Notes: generated from the letters alone by a model not told the origin. A stretch of 64,000 bases of DNA from Desulfatibacillum aliphaticivorans DSM 15576 (GCF_000429905.1 NZ_AUCT01000002.1:62001-126000), one strand, 5' to 3'. Positions 35,694 to 44,312 are shown, counted from the stretch's first letter. Numbers and translations: made by a program.

Positions 35694-35733
35694 AAGCCCC
35701 GCCCTTTTTCAGAAATCGGCGGGGCTTTTGTTT
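35694..35733 (+). terminator. Rho-independent terminator of the oxidative-stress operon
   Basis: A perfect 10-bp stem AAGCCCCGCC/GGCGGGGCTT (35694-35703 with 35718-35727) followed by TTGTTT on the plus strand. Confidence 0.8.
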
Positions 35734-35746
35734 CCAAGGAGCAGGC

Positions 35747-36448
35747 ATGACGGAAAAACGGACCGGAAGAAGGGCATTAAAAAATCAGGTCCTGGAGATT
35801 TTGTCCCAGAATTCTCCGGACCAGGTCTTGGCTCAAATATTGCAACTTCCCCTTAAAAAGGCGGTCAATCCGCTCATAGGGCTTTTATGCCATCAGGACG
35901 AAAAAATCCGGTGGCGAGCCGTCACAGCCCTGGGGCGCGTGGTTCCGGCCATGGCAGAGTCCCGCATGGAAGACGCCCGGGAAATCATGCGCCGCTTCAT
36001 GTGGCATATGAACGAAGAGTCCGGAGGCATTGGCTGGGGCGTGCCCGAAGCCATGGCCGAAGTCATGGCGAATCATCCCGGCCTGGCCAGGGAATTCGCC
36101 AAAATCCTGGTCTCCTACGTGGACGAAGACCAATGCTTTTTGGAGCACGACGTATTCCGCCGAGGCGCCGTGTGGGGCGTGGGGCGAATCGCCCGGATCC
36201 ACCCCAAGCTGGTGCAGGATGCGGGCCCGGCCCTGGCCGCCCTTTTGGATTGCCCGGATGCTCCGAATCAAGGCCTGGCCGCCTGGGCCGTCGGCAATAT
36301 GGGTTACGCCCCGGCTGCGGATAAGCTCCGCGCCATGACGGATGACAAAACCATGACGCCTTTGTTCCTGGACGGAGAATTAACCCAGGCGAGCGTTGGC
36401 GATCTGGCCCGGCAAGCCCTGGAAAAACTGGAGGCCGCTGCATCGTGA
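35747..36448 (+). CDS. HEAT-repeat-like protein
   Basis: 233 residues, nearly all helical. Helical pairs with the HEAT-type pattern are visible: VNPLIGLLCHQDEKIRWRAV, AVWGVGRIARIHP and GLAAWAVGNMGYAPA. It resembles conserved proteins of sulfate reducers but I cannot name a function; a scaffold or phycobilin-lyase-like role is conceivable. The start MTEKRT at 35747 has AAGGAG upstream. Its stop overlaps the GTG start of sfsA, so the two are coupled. Confidence 0.75.
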   Translation: MTEKRTGRRALKNQVLEILSQNSPDQVLAQILQLPLKKAVNPLIGLLCHQDEKIRWRAVTALGRVVPAMAESRMEDAREIMRRFMWHMNEESGGIGWGVPEAMAEVMANHPGLAREFAKILVSYVDEDQCFLEHDVFRRGAVWGVGRIARIHPKLVQDAGPALAALLDCPDAPNQGLAAWAVGNMGYAPAADKLRAMTDDKTMTPLFLDGELTQASVGDLARQALEKLEAAAS

Positions 36449-37164
36449 AAATGGATAAAGGCGCCCTCCCCTGGCCCAAGCTCATTCAAGGAACCCTTTT
36501 ACGGCGGTATAAACGCTTTATCGCCGACGTGGAGTTGGAGGACGGAACCGTGGTATCCGCCCATTGCCCCAATTCCGGCAGAATGACCGGCTGCTCGGAT
36601 CCCGGCAGCCCGGTATGGATTTCTCCGGCCTCCAATCCCAAACGCAAACTCAAGTACACCCTCGAAATGATCAAAATGCCGGACTCCCTCGTCGGAATCA
36701 ATACGGGAGTCCCCAATAAACTGGTTGCAAAAGCCATTGAGGATCAGGTGATCCCCGAACTTTCAGGATACGGCGGGCTGCGTATGGAAGTCCCGTACGG
36801 AGCCAACTCCCGCGTGGACATCATGCTTTCGGAGGAAGGACGGCGGGATTGCCTGGTGGAAGTCAAAAACTGCACCCTGGTGGAAGACCGCCGGGCCATG
36901 TTCCCGGACGCGGTCACGGCCAGGGGCCTCAAACACCTGGAGGAACTGGAGAAGGCATTATCTCAAAACAAACGCAGCGTTATGTTCTTTCTCATTCAGC
37001 GAATGGACGCCGACGTCTTTGCACCCGCTGACCACATCGATCCGGCCTACGGGGCCGCCCTGCGCCGGGTTTGCACCAATGGCGTGGAAGCCCTGGCCTG
37101 GGACGTTGACATGGATCTGCATTCCCTGCGCCTCAACCGGCCGCTGCCCTGCGATTTATCTTAA
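36445..37164 (+). CDS. sfsA: SfsA family DNA/RNA nuclease
   Basis: 239 residues, the usual SfsA length. Conserved features are LIQGTLLRRYKRFIADVEL, AHCPNSGRMTGCSDPGSPVWIS, the nuclease core SRVDIMLSEEGRRDCLVEVKNCTLV (Asp...Glu-x-Lys of the PD-(D/E)XK fold) and FPDAVTARGLKHLEEL. Historically named sugar fermentation stimulation protein. The start is a GTG overlapping the preceding TGA (GTGA), with GGAGG 11 nt upstream; ATG 36451 is the alternative. Confidence 0.94.
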   Translation: MKMDKGALPWPKLIQGTLLRRYKRFIADVELEDGTVVSAHCPNSGRMTGCSDPGSPVWISPASNPKRKLKYTLEMIKMPDSLVGINTGVPNKLVAKAIEDQVIPELSGYGGLRMEVPYGANSRVDIMLSEEGRRDCLVEVKNCTLVEDRRAMFPDAVTARGLKHLEELEKALSQNKRSVMFFLIQRMDADVFAPADHIDPAYGAALRRVCTNGVEALAWDVDMDLHSLRLNRPLPCDLS

Positions 37165-37183
37165 CAAGCCTGCTGCATTTGAG

Positions 37184-37232
37184 TTGACAAGACCCACTCC
37201 TGTATTAGATTATTGATAATGAGTCTCATTAT
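37184..37232 (+). promoter_or_regulatory. Promoter with Fur-like box
   Basis: TTGACA (37184-37189) and TAGATT (37206-37211) form a promoter with a 16-nt spacer. A perfect palindrome ATAATGAG-t-CTCATTAT (37216-37232) lies just downstream and closely matches the GATAATGAtnATCATTATC Fur consensus. Iron-dependent repression of the following small gene is likely. Confidence 0.7.
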
Positions 37233-37274
37233 TGAAATAGGCCCTTTGCGGCCTGATCAACTAAGGAGGCTGTT

Positions 37275-37505
37275 ATGGAAAACTTTGAATACGATGTCAC
37301 CTTTTACCCCCAGGAAGCCTTCTCCAAGGTGGTTGCTTTTTGCAACGAGTCCGGGGGCTGTACTTTGGATAAAGTACCGGAATCGCAAAGATCCGCCCTG
37401 AACGCCGTCCTTAACGAGAAAGGGGCTCAAGGATGGGAGTTGGTTCAGGTTGGATTCGGCAAAGATGGATGCATGGCCATTTGGAAACGGCGTAGGCAGG
37501 ATTAG
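37275..37505 (+). CDS. Small DUF4177-like protein under a Fur-like box
   Basis: 76 residues. FEYDVTFYP at the start and LNEKGAQGWELVQVGFGKDGCMAIWKR at the end (split here only for reading: LNEKGAQGWELVQV, then AIWKR) match the DUF4177 pattern of short strand-helix-strand proteins. Two Cys are present. AAGGAGG lies 6 nt upstream. The Fur-like palindrome 40 nt upstream suggests iron control. The molecular function of the family is not known. Confidence 0.78.
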   Translation: MENFEYDVTFYPQEAFSKVVAFCNESGGCTLDKVPESQRSALNAVLNEKGAQGWELVQVGFGKDGCMAIWKRRRQD

Positions 37506-37634
37506 GAGCCTGCACGCTCATTTTCACTGTAAGGCGATTAGTTGCAGGATGGCTTGAAAGGGTTGGCTATCTGTACTGGAAAATAGGCATGCCGCTCTGT
37601 ACTGATCCCCCAAGTATTGTGCAAGGAGGATTGC

Positions 37635-39605
37635 ATGGGAGAGACTAAGGAGCTGAAGAAAAAATTGACGCCTGCACACGACTGCACCACTTGCGAGGCC
37701 ACTGCGCAAATGATTGACAAGGCCCGCAGAGACGGTGTGGAGCTCGTGTTCGATAGGGCTGCGACCATGAAGGCGTGTCCTATCGGCGCTGATTCAGCAT
37801 GTTGCAAACATTGTTCTATGGGGCCCTGCCGGTTAAACGCCAAGGATCCCTACGGCAAGGTAGGCGTCTGCGGCGCCACCATAGACACCATTCAAGCCCG
37901 TAACTTTGCGCGCATGGTCGCGTCAGGTGCGGCGGCCCACACGGACCATGGCATGAGCATTCTCCATTTGTTCGGGGAAGTGGTCAAGGGTCACAACAAA
38001 GACTACGAAATCAAGGACACCCAGAAGCTCCTCCAGGTCGCCCAGACCCTGGAGATTGAAACCGACGGCCGGGCCTACCAGGACATTGGTCTGGATATTT
38101 ACGAAGAGCTGATGAAGACCTACACCCAGGTGGAAGGGGAATTTCCCTTTGCCAAGGCCGTCCCGGAAAAAACCCTGGAAACCTGGCGCAAACACAACAT
38201 CGTGCCTCGCGGGGCCATGCGCGAGATTATGGAAATCATGCACCGCACCCACATGGGCGTGGACCAGGATTACGAAAACATTGTCAACCAATGCAGCCGT
38301 ACGGCGCTCTCCGACGGTTGGGGCGGCTCCATGGTGGCCACGGAAATATCGGACATTATGTTCGGAACTCCCAGGCCGGTCATGGCGGAAGTGAACATGG
38401 GCGTTTTAAAGGAAGATCATGTAAACATCATCGTTCACGGCCACGAACCCAACCTGTTTGAGTCCATCATGATTTCCACCAGCGACGCCACCATGGTCGA
38501 AGCGGCCAAAGCGGCCGGCGCCAAGGGAATCAACCTGGTGGGCATGTGCTGTTCCGGCGCGGAAATGATGTCCCGCCACGGCGTGCCCCATGCGGGCAAC
38601 TTCATGTCCACGGAAGCCGTCCTGGTGACCGGAGCCGTGGATGCCATGGCCGTGGACGTCCAGTGCATCAAGCAGGGTTTGGGCAAGGTGGCGGACTGCT
38701 ACGGCACGGAACTCTTCACCACCAACCCCCGCTGCCATATTGAAGGGGTAAAGCACATTGAGTTTGATGAAGACGATCCCATGGCCTGCACTGACGAAGT
38801 GGTGATCAAGGCGATCTCCCGTTTCAAGAACAGAAAGGGAGACATCCAGATTCCCAAGAACAAAAACGTGGGCATCCATGGATTTTCCAAGGAATACATC
38901 GGCTACATGCTGGGCGGAAGCTTCCGCGAGTCCTATGTGCCCCTGAACGAAAACATCATCAACGGACGCATCCGGGGCGTGGCCGGCGTGGTGGGCTGCA
39001 CCCAGCCCAGAACCAAGCAGGATTACATGCATGTGGAACTGGTGAAGGAGCTCATCAAGAACGACGTCCTGGTCTTGCAGACCGGATGCTCCCAGATCGC
39101 TTTGGCAAAGGCCGGGCTGCTCATTCCCGAAGCGGCGCACCTTGCCGGGGACGGACTGGCCGAAGTCTGCGAAACCGTAGGCATGCCGCCCATCCTGGGC
39201 CTGGGCTCCTGCGTGGACAACAGCCGGATTTTGACCGCTGCCAGTGAAATGGTGCGGACAGGCGGCCTGGGTCACTCCATTGCGGATTTGCCTGCTGCAG
39301 GCGCCGCGCCCGAGTGGATGAGCGAAAAAGCCATATCCATCGGCCATTACTTTGTGGCCTCCGGCGTGTACACGGTGTTTGGGACCACTTTTCCCATCAC
39401 CGAAGGCACTAAATTCCACAAGCACCTTTTTGAAGAGCTTGAGGAAATGGGCCTGGGCAAGTGGGGTTTCTCCAACGACCCCATTGAAATGGCCCACATG
39501 ATGATCGCCCACATTGACAAGAAGCGCGAGCAACTGGGCATCAACAAGGCCAGGGAGCGCGTGCTCATGGATATGGCGGACCGCCAGAAACTTGACGTCG
39601 CGTAA
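37635..39605 (+). CDS. cooS: Anaerobic Ni-Fe carbon monoxide dehydrogenase catalytic subunit
   Basis: 656 residues. It oxidises CO to CO2 at a Ni-Fe-S C-cluster. The N-terminal D- and B-cluster Cys follow the CooS pattern C48-x7-C56-C57-x2-C60-x4-C65-x13-C79. C-cluster ligand regions are seen: HGHEPNLFES (His), GMCCSGAEMM, VQCIKQG, GVVGCTQPR, LQTGCSQIALAKAG, GSCVDNSR and the catalytic Lys in SEKAISIGHYF. The start at 37635 has AAGGAGG; an upstream Met at 37617 overlaps the RBS. No cooF, cooC or ACS/CODH subunit genes are adjacent; the flavodoxin gene downstream is the only candidate partner. Confidence 0.96.
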   Translation: MGETKELKKKLTPAHDCTTCEATAQMIDKARRDGVELVFDRAATMKACPIGADSACCKHCSMGPCRLNAKDPYGKVGVCGATIDTIQARNFARMVASGAAAHTDHGMSILHLFGEVVKGHNKDYEIKDTQKLLQVAQTLEIETDGRAYQDIGLDIYEELMKTYTQVEGEFPFAKAVPEKTLETWRKHNIVPRGAMREIMEIMHRTHMGVDQDYENIVNQCSRTALSDGWGGSMVATEISDIMFGTPRPVMAEVNMGVLKEDHVNIIVHGHEPNLFESIMISTSDATMVEAAKAAGAKGINLVGMCCSGAEMMSRHGVPHAGNFMSTEAVLVTGAVDAMAVDVQCIKQGLGKVADCYGTELFTTNPRCHIEGVKHIEFDEDDPMACTDEVVIKAISRFKNRKGDIQIPKNKNVGIHGFSKEYIGYMLGGSFRESYVPLNENIINGRIRGVAGVVGCTQPRTKQDYMHVELVKELIKNDVLVLQTGCSQIALAKAGLLIPEAAHLAGDGLAEVCETVGMPPILGLGSCVDNSRILTAASEMVRTGGLGHSIADLPAAGAAPEWMSEKAISIGHYFVASGVYTVFGTTFPITEGTKFHKHLFEELEEMGLGKWGFSNDPIEMAHMMIAHIDKKREQLGINKARERVLMDMADRQKLDVA

Positions 39606-39724
39606 GCAGGGATTTCATCCGGGGGCTTCCTTAGGGGAGCCCCCAAAAGCAAAAAACCAGGCTGGGTCGGGGCTCAGCAAACACATTAACCGGAACATCC
39701 AGGCTGCAGAAGAGGAGAATACGC

Positions 39725-40159
39725 ATGAAAAAGGGATTGGTTGTTTATACCACGCGCACAAAAGATACGGAAAAGATAGCGAATCTGGTTGCTGAAGGAA
39801 TGCGCTTCGGAGGCATGGAAGCCAAGGTTTTGAACGTCAAGGACGTCAAGAACGAGCAGGACCTGGATGGATACGACGCCTATGCTTTCGGCGCGCCCAC
39901 GTACCACGGCGAGATGCTCCAAGCTATGAAGACCTTTTTATTCCTGGCCGAAAAGGCCGACCTGGCAGGAAAGATCGGCGGCGCTTTCGGCGCTTTCGGC
40001 TGGAGCGGCGAGTCCCCGGACCGCATTTTCGACACCATGAAGAATATTTTTAAAATGGACATGGTTTCCCAGTCCCTGCGTCTGAAAAATGCAGGCCTGG
40101 GCGGCGGAGTGGCCATGGCCCAGGATTACGGCCGCGACATGGCAAAAAAGGCGGGATGA
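39725..40159 (+). CDS. Flavodoxin-like protein
   Basis: 144 residues, a complete flavodoxin fold: phosphate loop VVYTTRTKDTEKIA at residues 6-19, AFGAPTYHGEM, and GGAFGAFGWSGESP. The last motif is nearly identical to that in the FprA flavodoxin domain of this window (GGAFGSYGWSGEA), so the two are paralogous. The gene lies 119 nt after cooS; a 7-bp hairpin (39621-39627 with 39638-39644) without a T run separates them. By inference it takes electrons from CooS. The RBS is GAGGAG. Confidence 0.88.
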   Translation: MKKGLVVYTTRTKDTEKIANLVAEGMRFGGMEAKVLNVKDVKNEQDLDGYDAYAFGAPTYHGEMLQAMKTFLFLAEKADLAGKIGGAFGAFGWSGESPDRIFDTMKNIFKMDMVSQSLRLKNAGLGGGVAMAQDYGRDMAKKAG

Positions 40160-40271
40160 TATAACTCGCTGAAAATATATCGACCTGCAGAGGAATTCAA
40201 AGCCGGGACGCCGGCTTGAATACAAGCCCCATTCGGGCGTAGTTCTCCTTGCTCCAGGCGGCTGAGCCGCC

Positions 40272-40309
40272 GCCGCGGACCGGTAAGGCCCAATTGGCCG
40301 GTCCGCGGC
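40272..40309 (+). terminator. Long perfect hairpin after the flavodoxin gene
   Basis: A 12-bp perfect stem GCCGCGGACCGG/CCGGTCCGCGGC (40272-40283 with 40298-40309), followed 10 nt later by TGTTTTGTTT. Probable terminator of the cooS-flavodoxin unit. Confidence 0.55.
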
Positions 40310-40334
40310 TTAAGAGGCTGTTTTGTTTGAATCA

Positions 40335-40353
40335 AATAGTAATGAGAACTATT
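40335..40353. promoter_or_regulatory. Second Fur-like box
   Basis: A 19-bp inverted repeat AATAGT-aatgaga-ACTATT about 75 nt before the next start codon. The half-sites and the central AATGAGA resemble the Fur-like box at 37216-37232, so both small genes may belong to one iron regulon. Confidence 0.5.
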
Positions 40354-40427
40354 AAACCCTCTGCATCCCCAACATAGAACAGGGGAATAAAAAAAGCACA
40401 ATGAATAAAAAACCAAGGAGGCGCCCT

Positions 40428-40790
40428 ATGATGCAATTGGAAGATATCAAAGCCAACAACGACCTGCTGAATAAAATCGACTGGGACATGACCCCGGAAG
40501 AAGCCGTTCGGCTATACCTGGAATGGGGAAACAACTGGGCCATGGCCAAGCGCTACGTCATTCGCTCCGTGGATGACGAGACCCATTATTTCGTGGTGTA
40601 CAATTGGGAGGAGGAACCCTACATCCTGCTCATCCGCCGCGATTCCTCGGAGGCCGAAGAACTGGCCAGGATTGAGCTACCCAAGGAGATTCAAGAAGTG
40701 TTTTGCGAATCCGTAGGCGGAAACCGCGGAGTATACGCAGTGGAAGGCGAAGTGCGGGATTGGCTCAAGAACAGGCTTTACGACGCGTAA
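40428..40790 (+). CDS. Conserved small acidic protein
   Basis: 120 residues, rich in Glu, Asp and Trp, with no signal peptide or membrane helix. Pattern: an N-terminal helix (LEDIKANNDLLNKIDWDMTPEEAVRLYLEWGN, seen as separate helices), then strands YVIRSVDDETHYFVVYNW and EPYILLIRRDSS, then a C-terminal helix EVRDWLKNRLY. It resembles conserved hypothetical proteins of sulfate reducers (I recall a DVU0772-type family, not certain). The RBS is AAGGAGG. The Fur-like box upstream suggests iron control. Confidence 0.78.
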   Translation: MMQLEDIKANNDLLNKIDWDMTPEEAVRLYLEWGNNWAMAKRYVIRSVDDETHYFVVYNWEEEPYILLIRRDSSEAEELARIELPKEIQEVFCESVGGNRGVYAVEGEVRDWLKNRLYDA

Positions 40791-40797
40791 TCAGTTT

Positions 40798-40828
40798 CGG
40801 CCGGCGGAAAATCGGCTGCCGCCGGCCG
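40798..40828 (+). terminator. Hairpin after the small acidic protein gene
   Basis: A 10-bp stem CGGCCGGCGG/CCGCCGGCCG (40798-40807 with 40819-40828) directly after the stop codon, with only a short T3 run. Confidence 0.45.
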
Positions 40829-40887
40829 GATTTCATCCCCGGTCACTCCGGAGATTTTCGCAAGACGGCGTCGGCCCGTGACGCTGT

Positions 40888-40930
40888 AAAAAAGGCGATT
40901 CGCCAATTTGGCGGGTCGCCTTTTTATTTT
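40888..40930. terminator. Bidirectional terminator between convergent genes
   Basis: Stem AAAAAAGGCGA/TCGCCTTTTT (40888-40898 with 40916-40925) with T5ATTTTT on the plus side and A-run giving T6 on the minus side. It separates the plus-strand small gene from the minus-strand HDOD gene. Confidence 0.8.
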
Positions 40931-40959
40931 TATAGTTGCCTATCGCTTGATGCTTGTGA

Positions 40960-42240
40960 CTACGCCTGGATGGTTTCCCTGGCTTTTTCAACGGCTTCCT
41001 GGATATTGTTCATGATGTGGTTCATTTCCAGGGTTTCCAAGCCCAGGAGTTGGACGGCGTTCCGGTCGATTTTATAGGGATTGGCCGGCATCCCCAAGTC
41101 CGCCGCGCAGACGTGGGCCATGGCGTCCGCCAAATGAACAATGGAAGCCAAGGTTTTGTGTTCCGTGTTTCCCGGCTTGTGATGGTGCATGACCGCTTCG
41201 GTCATATGGTCGGGGACCTTCCAGGAACTGCAAATCTGGGAGGCGATTTCCGCATGGTTCCAGCCAAGCAATTCCTTTTCCACTTCATAGGAGAGTTGCT
41301 TGTTAGCAATCATGCGGTCGAACTCCGCTTTTTCCTCCAGGACGAATTTGTCCAGGACCAGCTTGCCGGCGTCATGAATCAGGCCCGCCGCAAAGGCGTC
41401 TTCAGCCAGACCCGGGCTGACTTTTTCGGCGATGATCTTAGCGCCCATGCCCACGGCGATGGTGTGCCACCACATTTCCTCGCCCGTGAATCCGTATCCC
41501 ATATAGTCTCTGTTTGCGAACACTGACATGGATGCCATGGAGATAATCTCTGACAAGGTTTTGCGGCCCAGAACCACAATGGCCCTTTCGATGGAGGCGA
41601 CCTTGCACGTCAGGCCGTAATACGGAGAGTTGACCAGCCTGAGAATCCGGGCGGCGATGCCCTGGTCCTTTTCCAGGATTTCCCCCAGGCGCCGCAGGCT
41701 GGAATTGGGATCGGCCATGACCTTTTGGGCCTTTTGGATGACCGACGGCATGGGGGGGAGCACCCGCACGCTGTTGGCGATGCGCTTTTTCATCCGATTC
41801 GCATCCACGGACTGTTTGGCGGGGTAGAAAGACTCCAGAGAAACCGGGGCGTCCTCATAGGCAAAGCTGCCAGATCTCCAATGGAGCAACTCTTCCAGGG
41901 TTCTGTCTGTCAGAGCCTTTATTTCCGTATGCAGATCCTTGGGTTCAATCAAATGCTTGTCCACCAGGGCCTGGCCTAAGATGACCTTCTTTTGCCTGGC
42001 GTGAGTCACGGCCATCCTGAGGTTGTCCTCGGAGATCAGGCCCCGTTTTTTCAAAAGCAAACCTAGCCTTGCCTGGGATTTGGGGCCGGAGGCGTAAACC
42101 GCCTGTCCGTCCTTGAAAAATATAATCACGGTCTGGGAGTTGTCGGAAAACCGCAACACGCCGGTTCGTTTTGTCTGGGACAGAGTATCTATAAGATGCG
42201 GAAGAGATCCCGGCTTGGAGAAATTTCCTTCAATCTGCAT
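40960..42240 (-). CDS. PATAN (DUF4388)-HDOD signalling protein
   Basis: 426 residues. The N-terminal PATAN/DUF4388 part spans about 1-135 (GSLPHLIDTLSQTKRTGVLRF, GQAVYASGP, LGQALVDKHLIEPKDL). An HDOD domain covers about 150-360 (RVLPPMPSVIQKAQKVM, ILRLVNSPYYGL, LIHDAGKLVLDKF, HAEIASQICSSWKVP). HDOD proteins lack confirmed enzymatic activity and work as regulators of motility, competence and cyclic-di-GMP output. The PATAN domain links it with the receiver-PATAN protein of the cluster at 27.3 kb, though it is not adjacent. Confidence 0.9.
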   Translation of the reverse strand: MQIEGNFSKPGSLPHLIDTLSQTKRTGVLRFSDNSQTVIIFFKDGQAVYASGPKSQARLGLLLKKRGLISEDNLRMAVTHARQKKVILGQALVDKHLIEPKDLHTEIKALTDRTLEELLHWRSGSFAYEDAPVSLESFYPAKQSVDANRMKKRIANSVRVLPPMPSVIQKAQKVMADPNSSLRRLGEILEKDQGIAARILRLVNSPYYGLTCKVASIERAIVVLGRKTLSEIISMASMSVFANRDYMGYGFTGEEMWWHTIAVGMGAKIIAEKVSPGLAEDAFAAGLIHDAGKLVLDKFVLEEKAEFDRMIANKQLSYEVEKELLGWNHAEIASQICSSWKVPDHMTEAVMHHHKPGNTEHKTLASIVHLADAMAHVCAADLGMPANPYKIDRNAVQLLGLETLEMNHIMNNIQEAVEKARETIQA

Positions 42241-42485
42241 TTTTCAATCCTTAAATGGGGGAAAGTTTTTCATAGTCCTTCTTCTAATCTCGGAATAATG
42301 CCCATGGAGGTTTAGCAGGAATTCATAAAAATTTGAGCCGGGGGTAAGAATTGCAAAGTTGTGTAGAATTATGTGCTATGTTAATATGTTTTGTTTTAAT
42401 TCGGACTTTTGCTGGTGCGCGCTGCTGAGTTTGCAGCCGTACAGGCTTCGATTTTATGGGCGCCGTTTTATAAAGGGCATTTGAT

Positions 42486-43244
42486 ATGAGCATCAACTAC
42501 GACATCGAGTTAGATGGCGTAACATTTGGATATACCCGCCAGCCGGTGTTGAACAACGTGCGCTTGCAGGTGGAAAAAGGCGAGTTCGCCAGCATTGTGG
42601 GGCCCAACGGAGGCGGAAAAACCACCTTGCTGAAACTCATGCTGGGACTGCTGAAACCGGACGCCGGCTCCATTACCGTGCTGGGGGCGACGCCCGAAAA
42701 GGCCCGGCTGAAAATCGGCTACATGCCTCAATACTCCCACCTGGACCCCCAATTTCCTGTGACCGTCATGGACGTGGTGCTCATGGGGCGTATGCGCAAG
42801 GGCGCCATGCTCCGGCATTCAAAAAAAGACAAGGACGCTGCCATGGAATGCCTGGACGAGGTCCAGTTAAGCCACGTGGCCCGCAATATGTACAGCGCCC
42901 TTTCCGGCGGCCAAAAGCAGCGGGTGCTTATCGCCCGGGCCCTGGCATGCAAGCCGGAGCTGCTCTTGCTGGACGAGCCCACCTCCAACGTGGACCCGGA
43001 AGTGCAGCAAAGCCTTTTTGACATGCTTCAAAAATTGAACGAAAAAATGACCATCCTCCTGGTATCCCACGACTTGGGCTTCGTCTCCCAGGTGGTGAAA
43101 AGCGTAATCTGCGTCAGCCGGGAGCTGGTGGTGCATCCCACCAGCGAACTGGACGGCACCCTGATCAAGGAAATCTACGGCGGAGACTGCCGCCTGGTCA
43201 GGCACGACCACCGGTGCGCCGAGGGAGGGCATTGCCATGATTGA
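42486..43244 (+). CDS. znuC: Zinc/manganese-type ABC transporter ATP-binding protein
   Basis: 252 residues. Walker A GPNGGGKTT (about residues 37-45), signature LSGGQKQRV, Walker B LLLLDEPTSNVD and switch His in VSHDLGF. This family (ZnuC/MntB-like) powers uptake of Zn2+ or Mn2+. The C-terminus is His/Cys-rich (VRHDHRCAEGGHCHD), which fits metal handling. The stop overlaps the permease start. No metal-binding lipoprotein gene is present in the window. Symbol by family similarity; the metal is not proven. Confidence 0.87.
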   Translation: MSINYDIELDGVTFGYTRQPVLNNVRLQVEKGEFASIVGPNGGGKTTLLKLMLGLLKPDAGSITVLGATPEKARLKIGYMPQYSHLDPQFPVTVMDVVLMGRMRKGAMLRHSKKDKDAAMECLDEVQLSHVARNMYSALSGGQKQRVLIARALACKPELLLLDEPTSNVDPEVQQSLFDMLQKLNEKMTILLVSHDLGFVSQVVKSVICVSRELVVHPTSELDGTLIKEIYGGDCRLVRHDHRCAEGGHCHD

Positions 43245-44085
43245 GTTCATCCAGGCCTTGATGAACCCGGACAATGTCTTTCTGCGTCTCGCCTTTATCG
43301 TAGGCGGACTGGCCAGCGTGCCTTTCGGCATCATGGGCGCCTACGTGGTCACCCGAAGAATCAGCTATCTGGCCGGCGCCATTTCCCACTGCGTGTTCGG
43401 AGGCATCGGCCTGGGCCTGTACCTCCAAAACAAGGTGGGCTTGCAATGGTTCGATCCCATGTACGGCGCCGTGGGAGCGGCTTTGCTGGCCGCGGTGATC
43501 ATCGGCGCGGTTTCCTTGTACGCTAAACAGCGGGAGGACACGGTAATCGGCGCCTTGTGGGCCGTGGGCATGGCCTCCGGCCTTCTTTTTGTGGACATTA
43601 CGCCGGGATATTTTGACATCTCCAGCTATCTTTTCGGAGACATCCTTCTCATCTCCACCCAGGACGTGTGGATGGTCCTGGGTTTGAACGTCCTGGTGGT
43701 GGGCTTATCCCTGTGGTTCTACAACAGGCTCCTGGCCGTATGCTTTGACGAGGAGTTCTCCGCCCTCAGAGGCATTCCCGTAGGCGCGGTGTATATGCTC
43801 CTGCTGTGCCTGACCGCCCTGACCGTTGTGCTTCTGGTGCGGGTGGTGGGCATTGTCATGGTGATTGCGCTTTTGACCATCCCGGCCGCCGTGGCCAGCC
43901 AGTTCGCCAAACGCTTGTGGCAGACCATGGTCATGGCCGTATTCTTTTGCCTGGCGTTCACCTGGACCGGCCTGGGCGTGAGCTATCATTTCAGCCTGTC
44001 CAGCGGTCCCACGATCATCGTGATTGCCGGCCTGACCTATCTGGCGGTGGTTTCCGGCGCACGGTTTGTCGGAAAAAGAAGTTAA
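43237..44085 (+). CDS. znuB: Zinc/manganese-type ABC transporter permease
   Basis: 282 residues with about eight membrane helices, matching the ABC-3 family (ZnuB/MntC). Conserved FGIMGAYVVTRRISYLAGAISHCVFGGIGLG (N-terminal coupling region, seen as LAGAISHCVFGGIG), and HIPxxxA-like LLTIPAAVASQFA. The start overlaps the znuC stop by 8 nt. Together with ZnuC it needs a solute-binding protein encoded elsewhere. Confidence 0.87.
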   Translation: MIEFIQALMNPDNVFLRLAFIVGGLASVPFGIMGAYVVTRRISYLAGAISHCVFGGIGLGLYLQNKVGLQWFDPMYGAVGAALLAAVIIGAVSLYAKQREDTVIGALWAVGMASGLLFVDITPGYFDISSYLFGDILLISTQDVWMVLGLNVLVVGLSLWFYNRLLAVCFDEEFSALRGIPVGAVYMLLLCLTALTVVLLVRVVGIVMVIALLTIPAAVASQFAKRLWQTMVMAVFFCLAFTWTGLGVSYHFSLSSGPTIIVIAGLTYLAVVSGARFVGKRS

Positions 44086-44312
44086 AGGCAGGCCATTTTC
44101 TTGGGCGGTCCGTATCATTGGAAGCGGTTTCAGGTGCGCAACCATTATACGCAACATGATTAATTTCAAATAGTTATATATTCATTCCCACGCGAAGCAT
44201 GGGAACGAGTTCCTTAATTCATCGTAGACGGCCAAATGAAACTGCGCTGCGGGGCTTGCAGCACCCTTCTTTTGGGCAGTCCTGGCGGCCAAATTTACAG
44301 CCTGCAAACACA

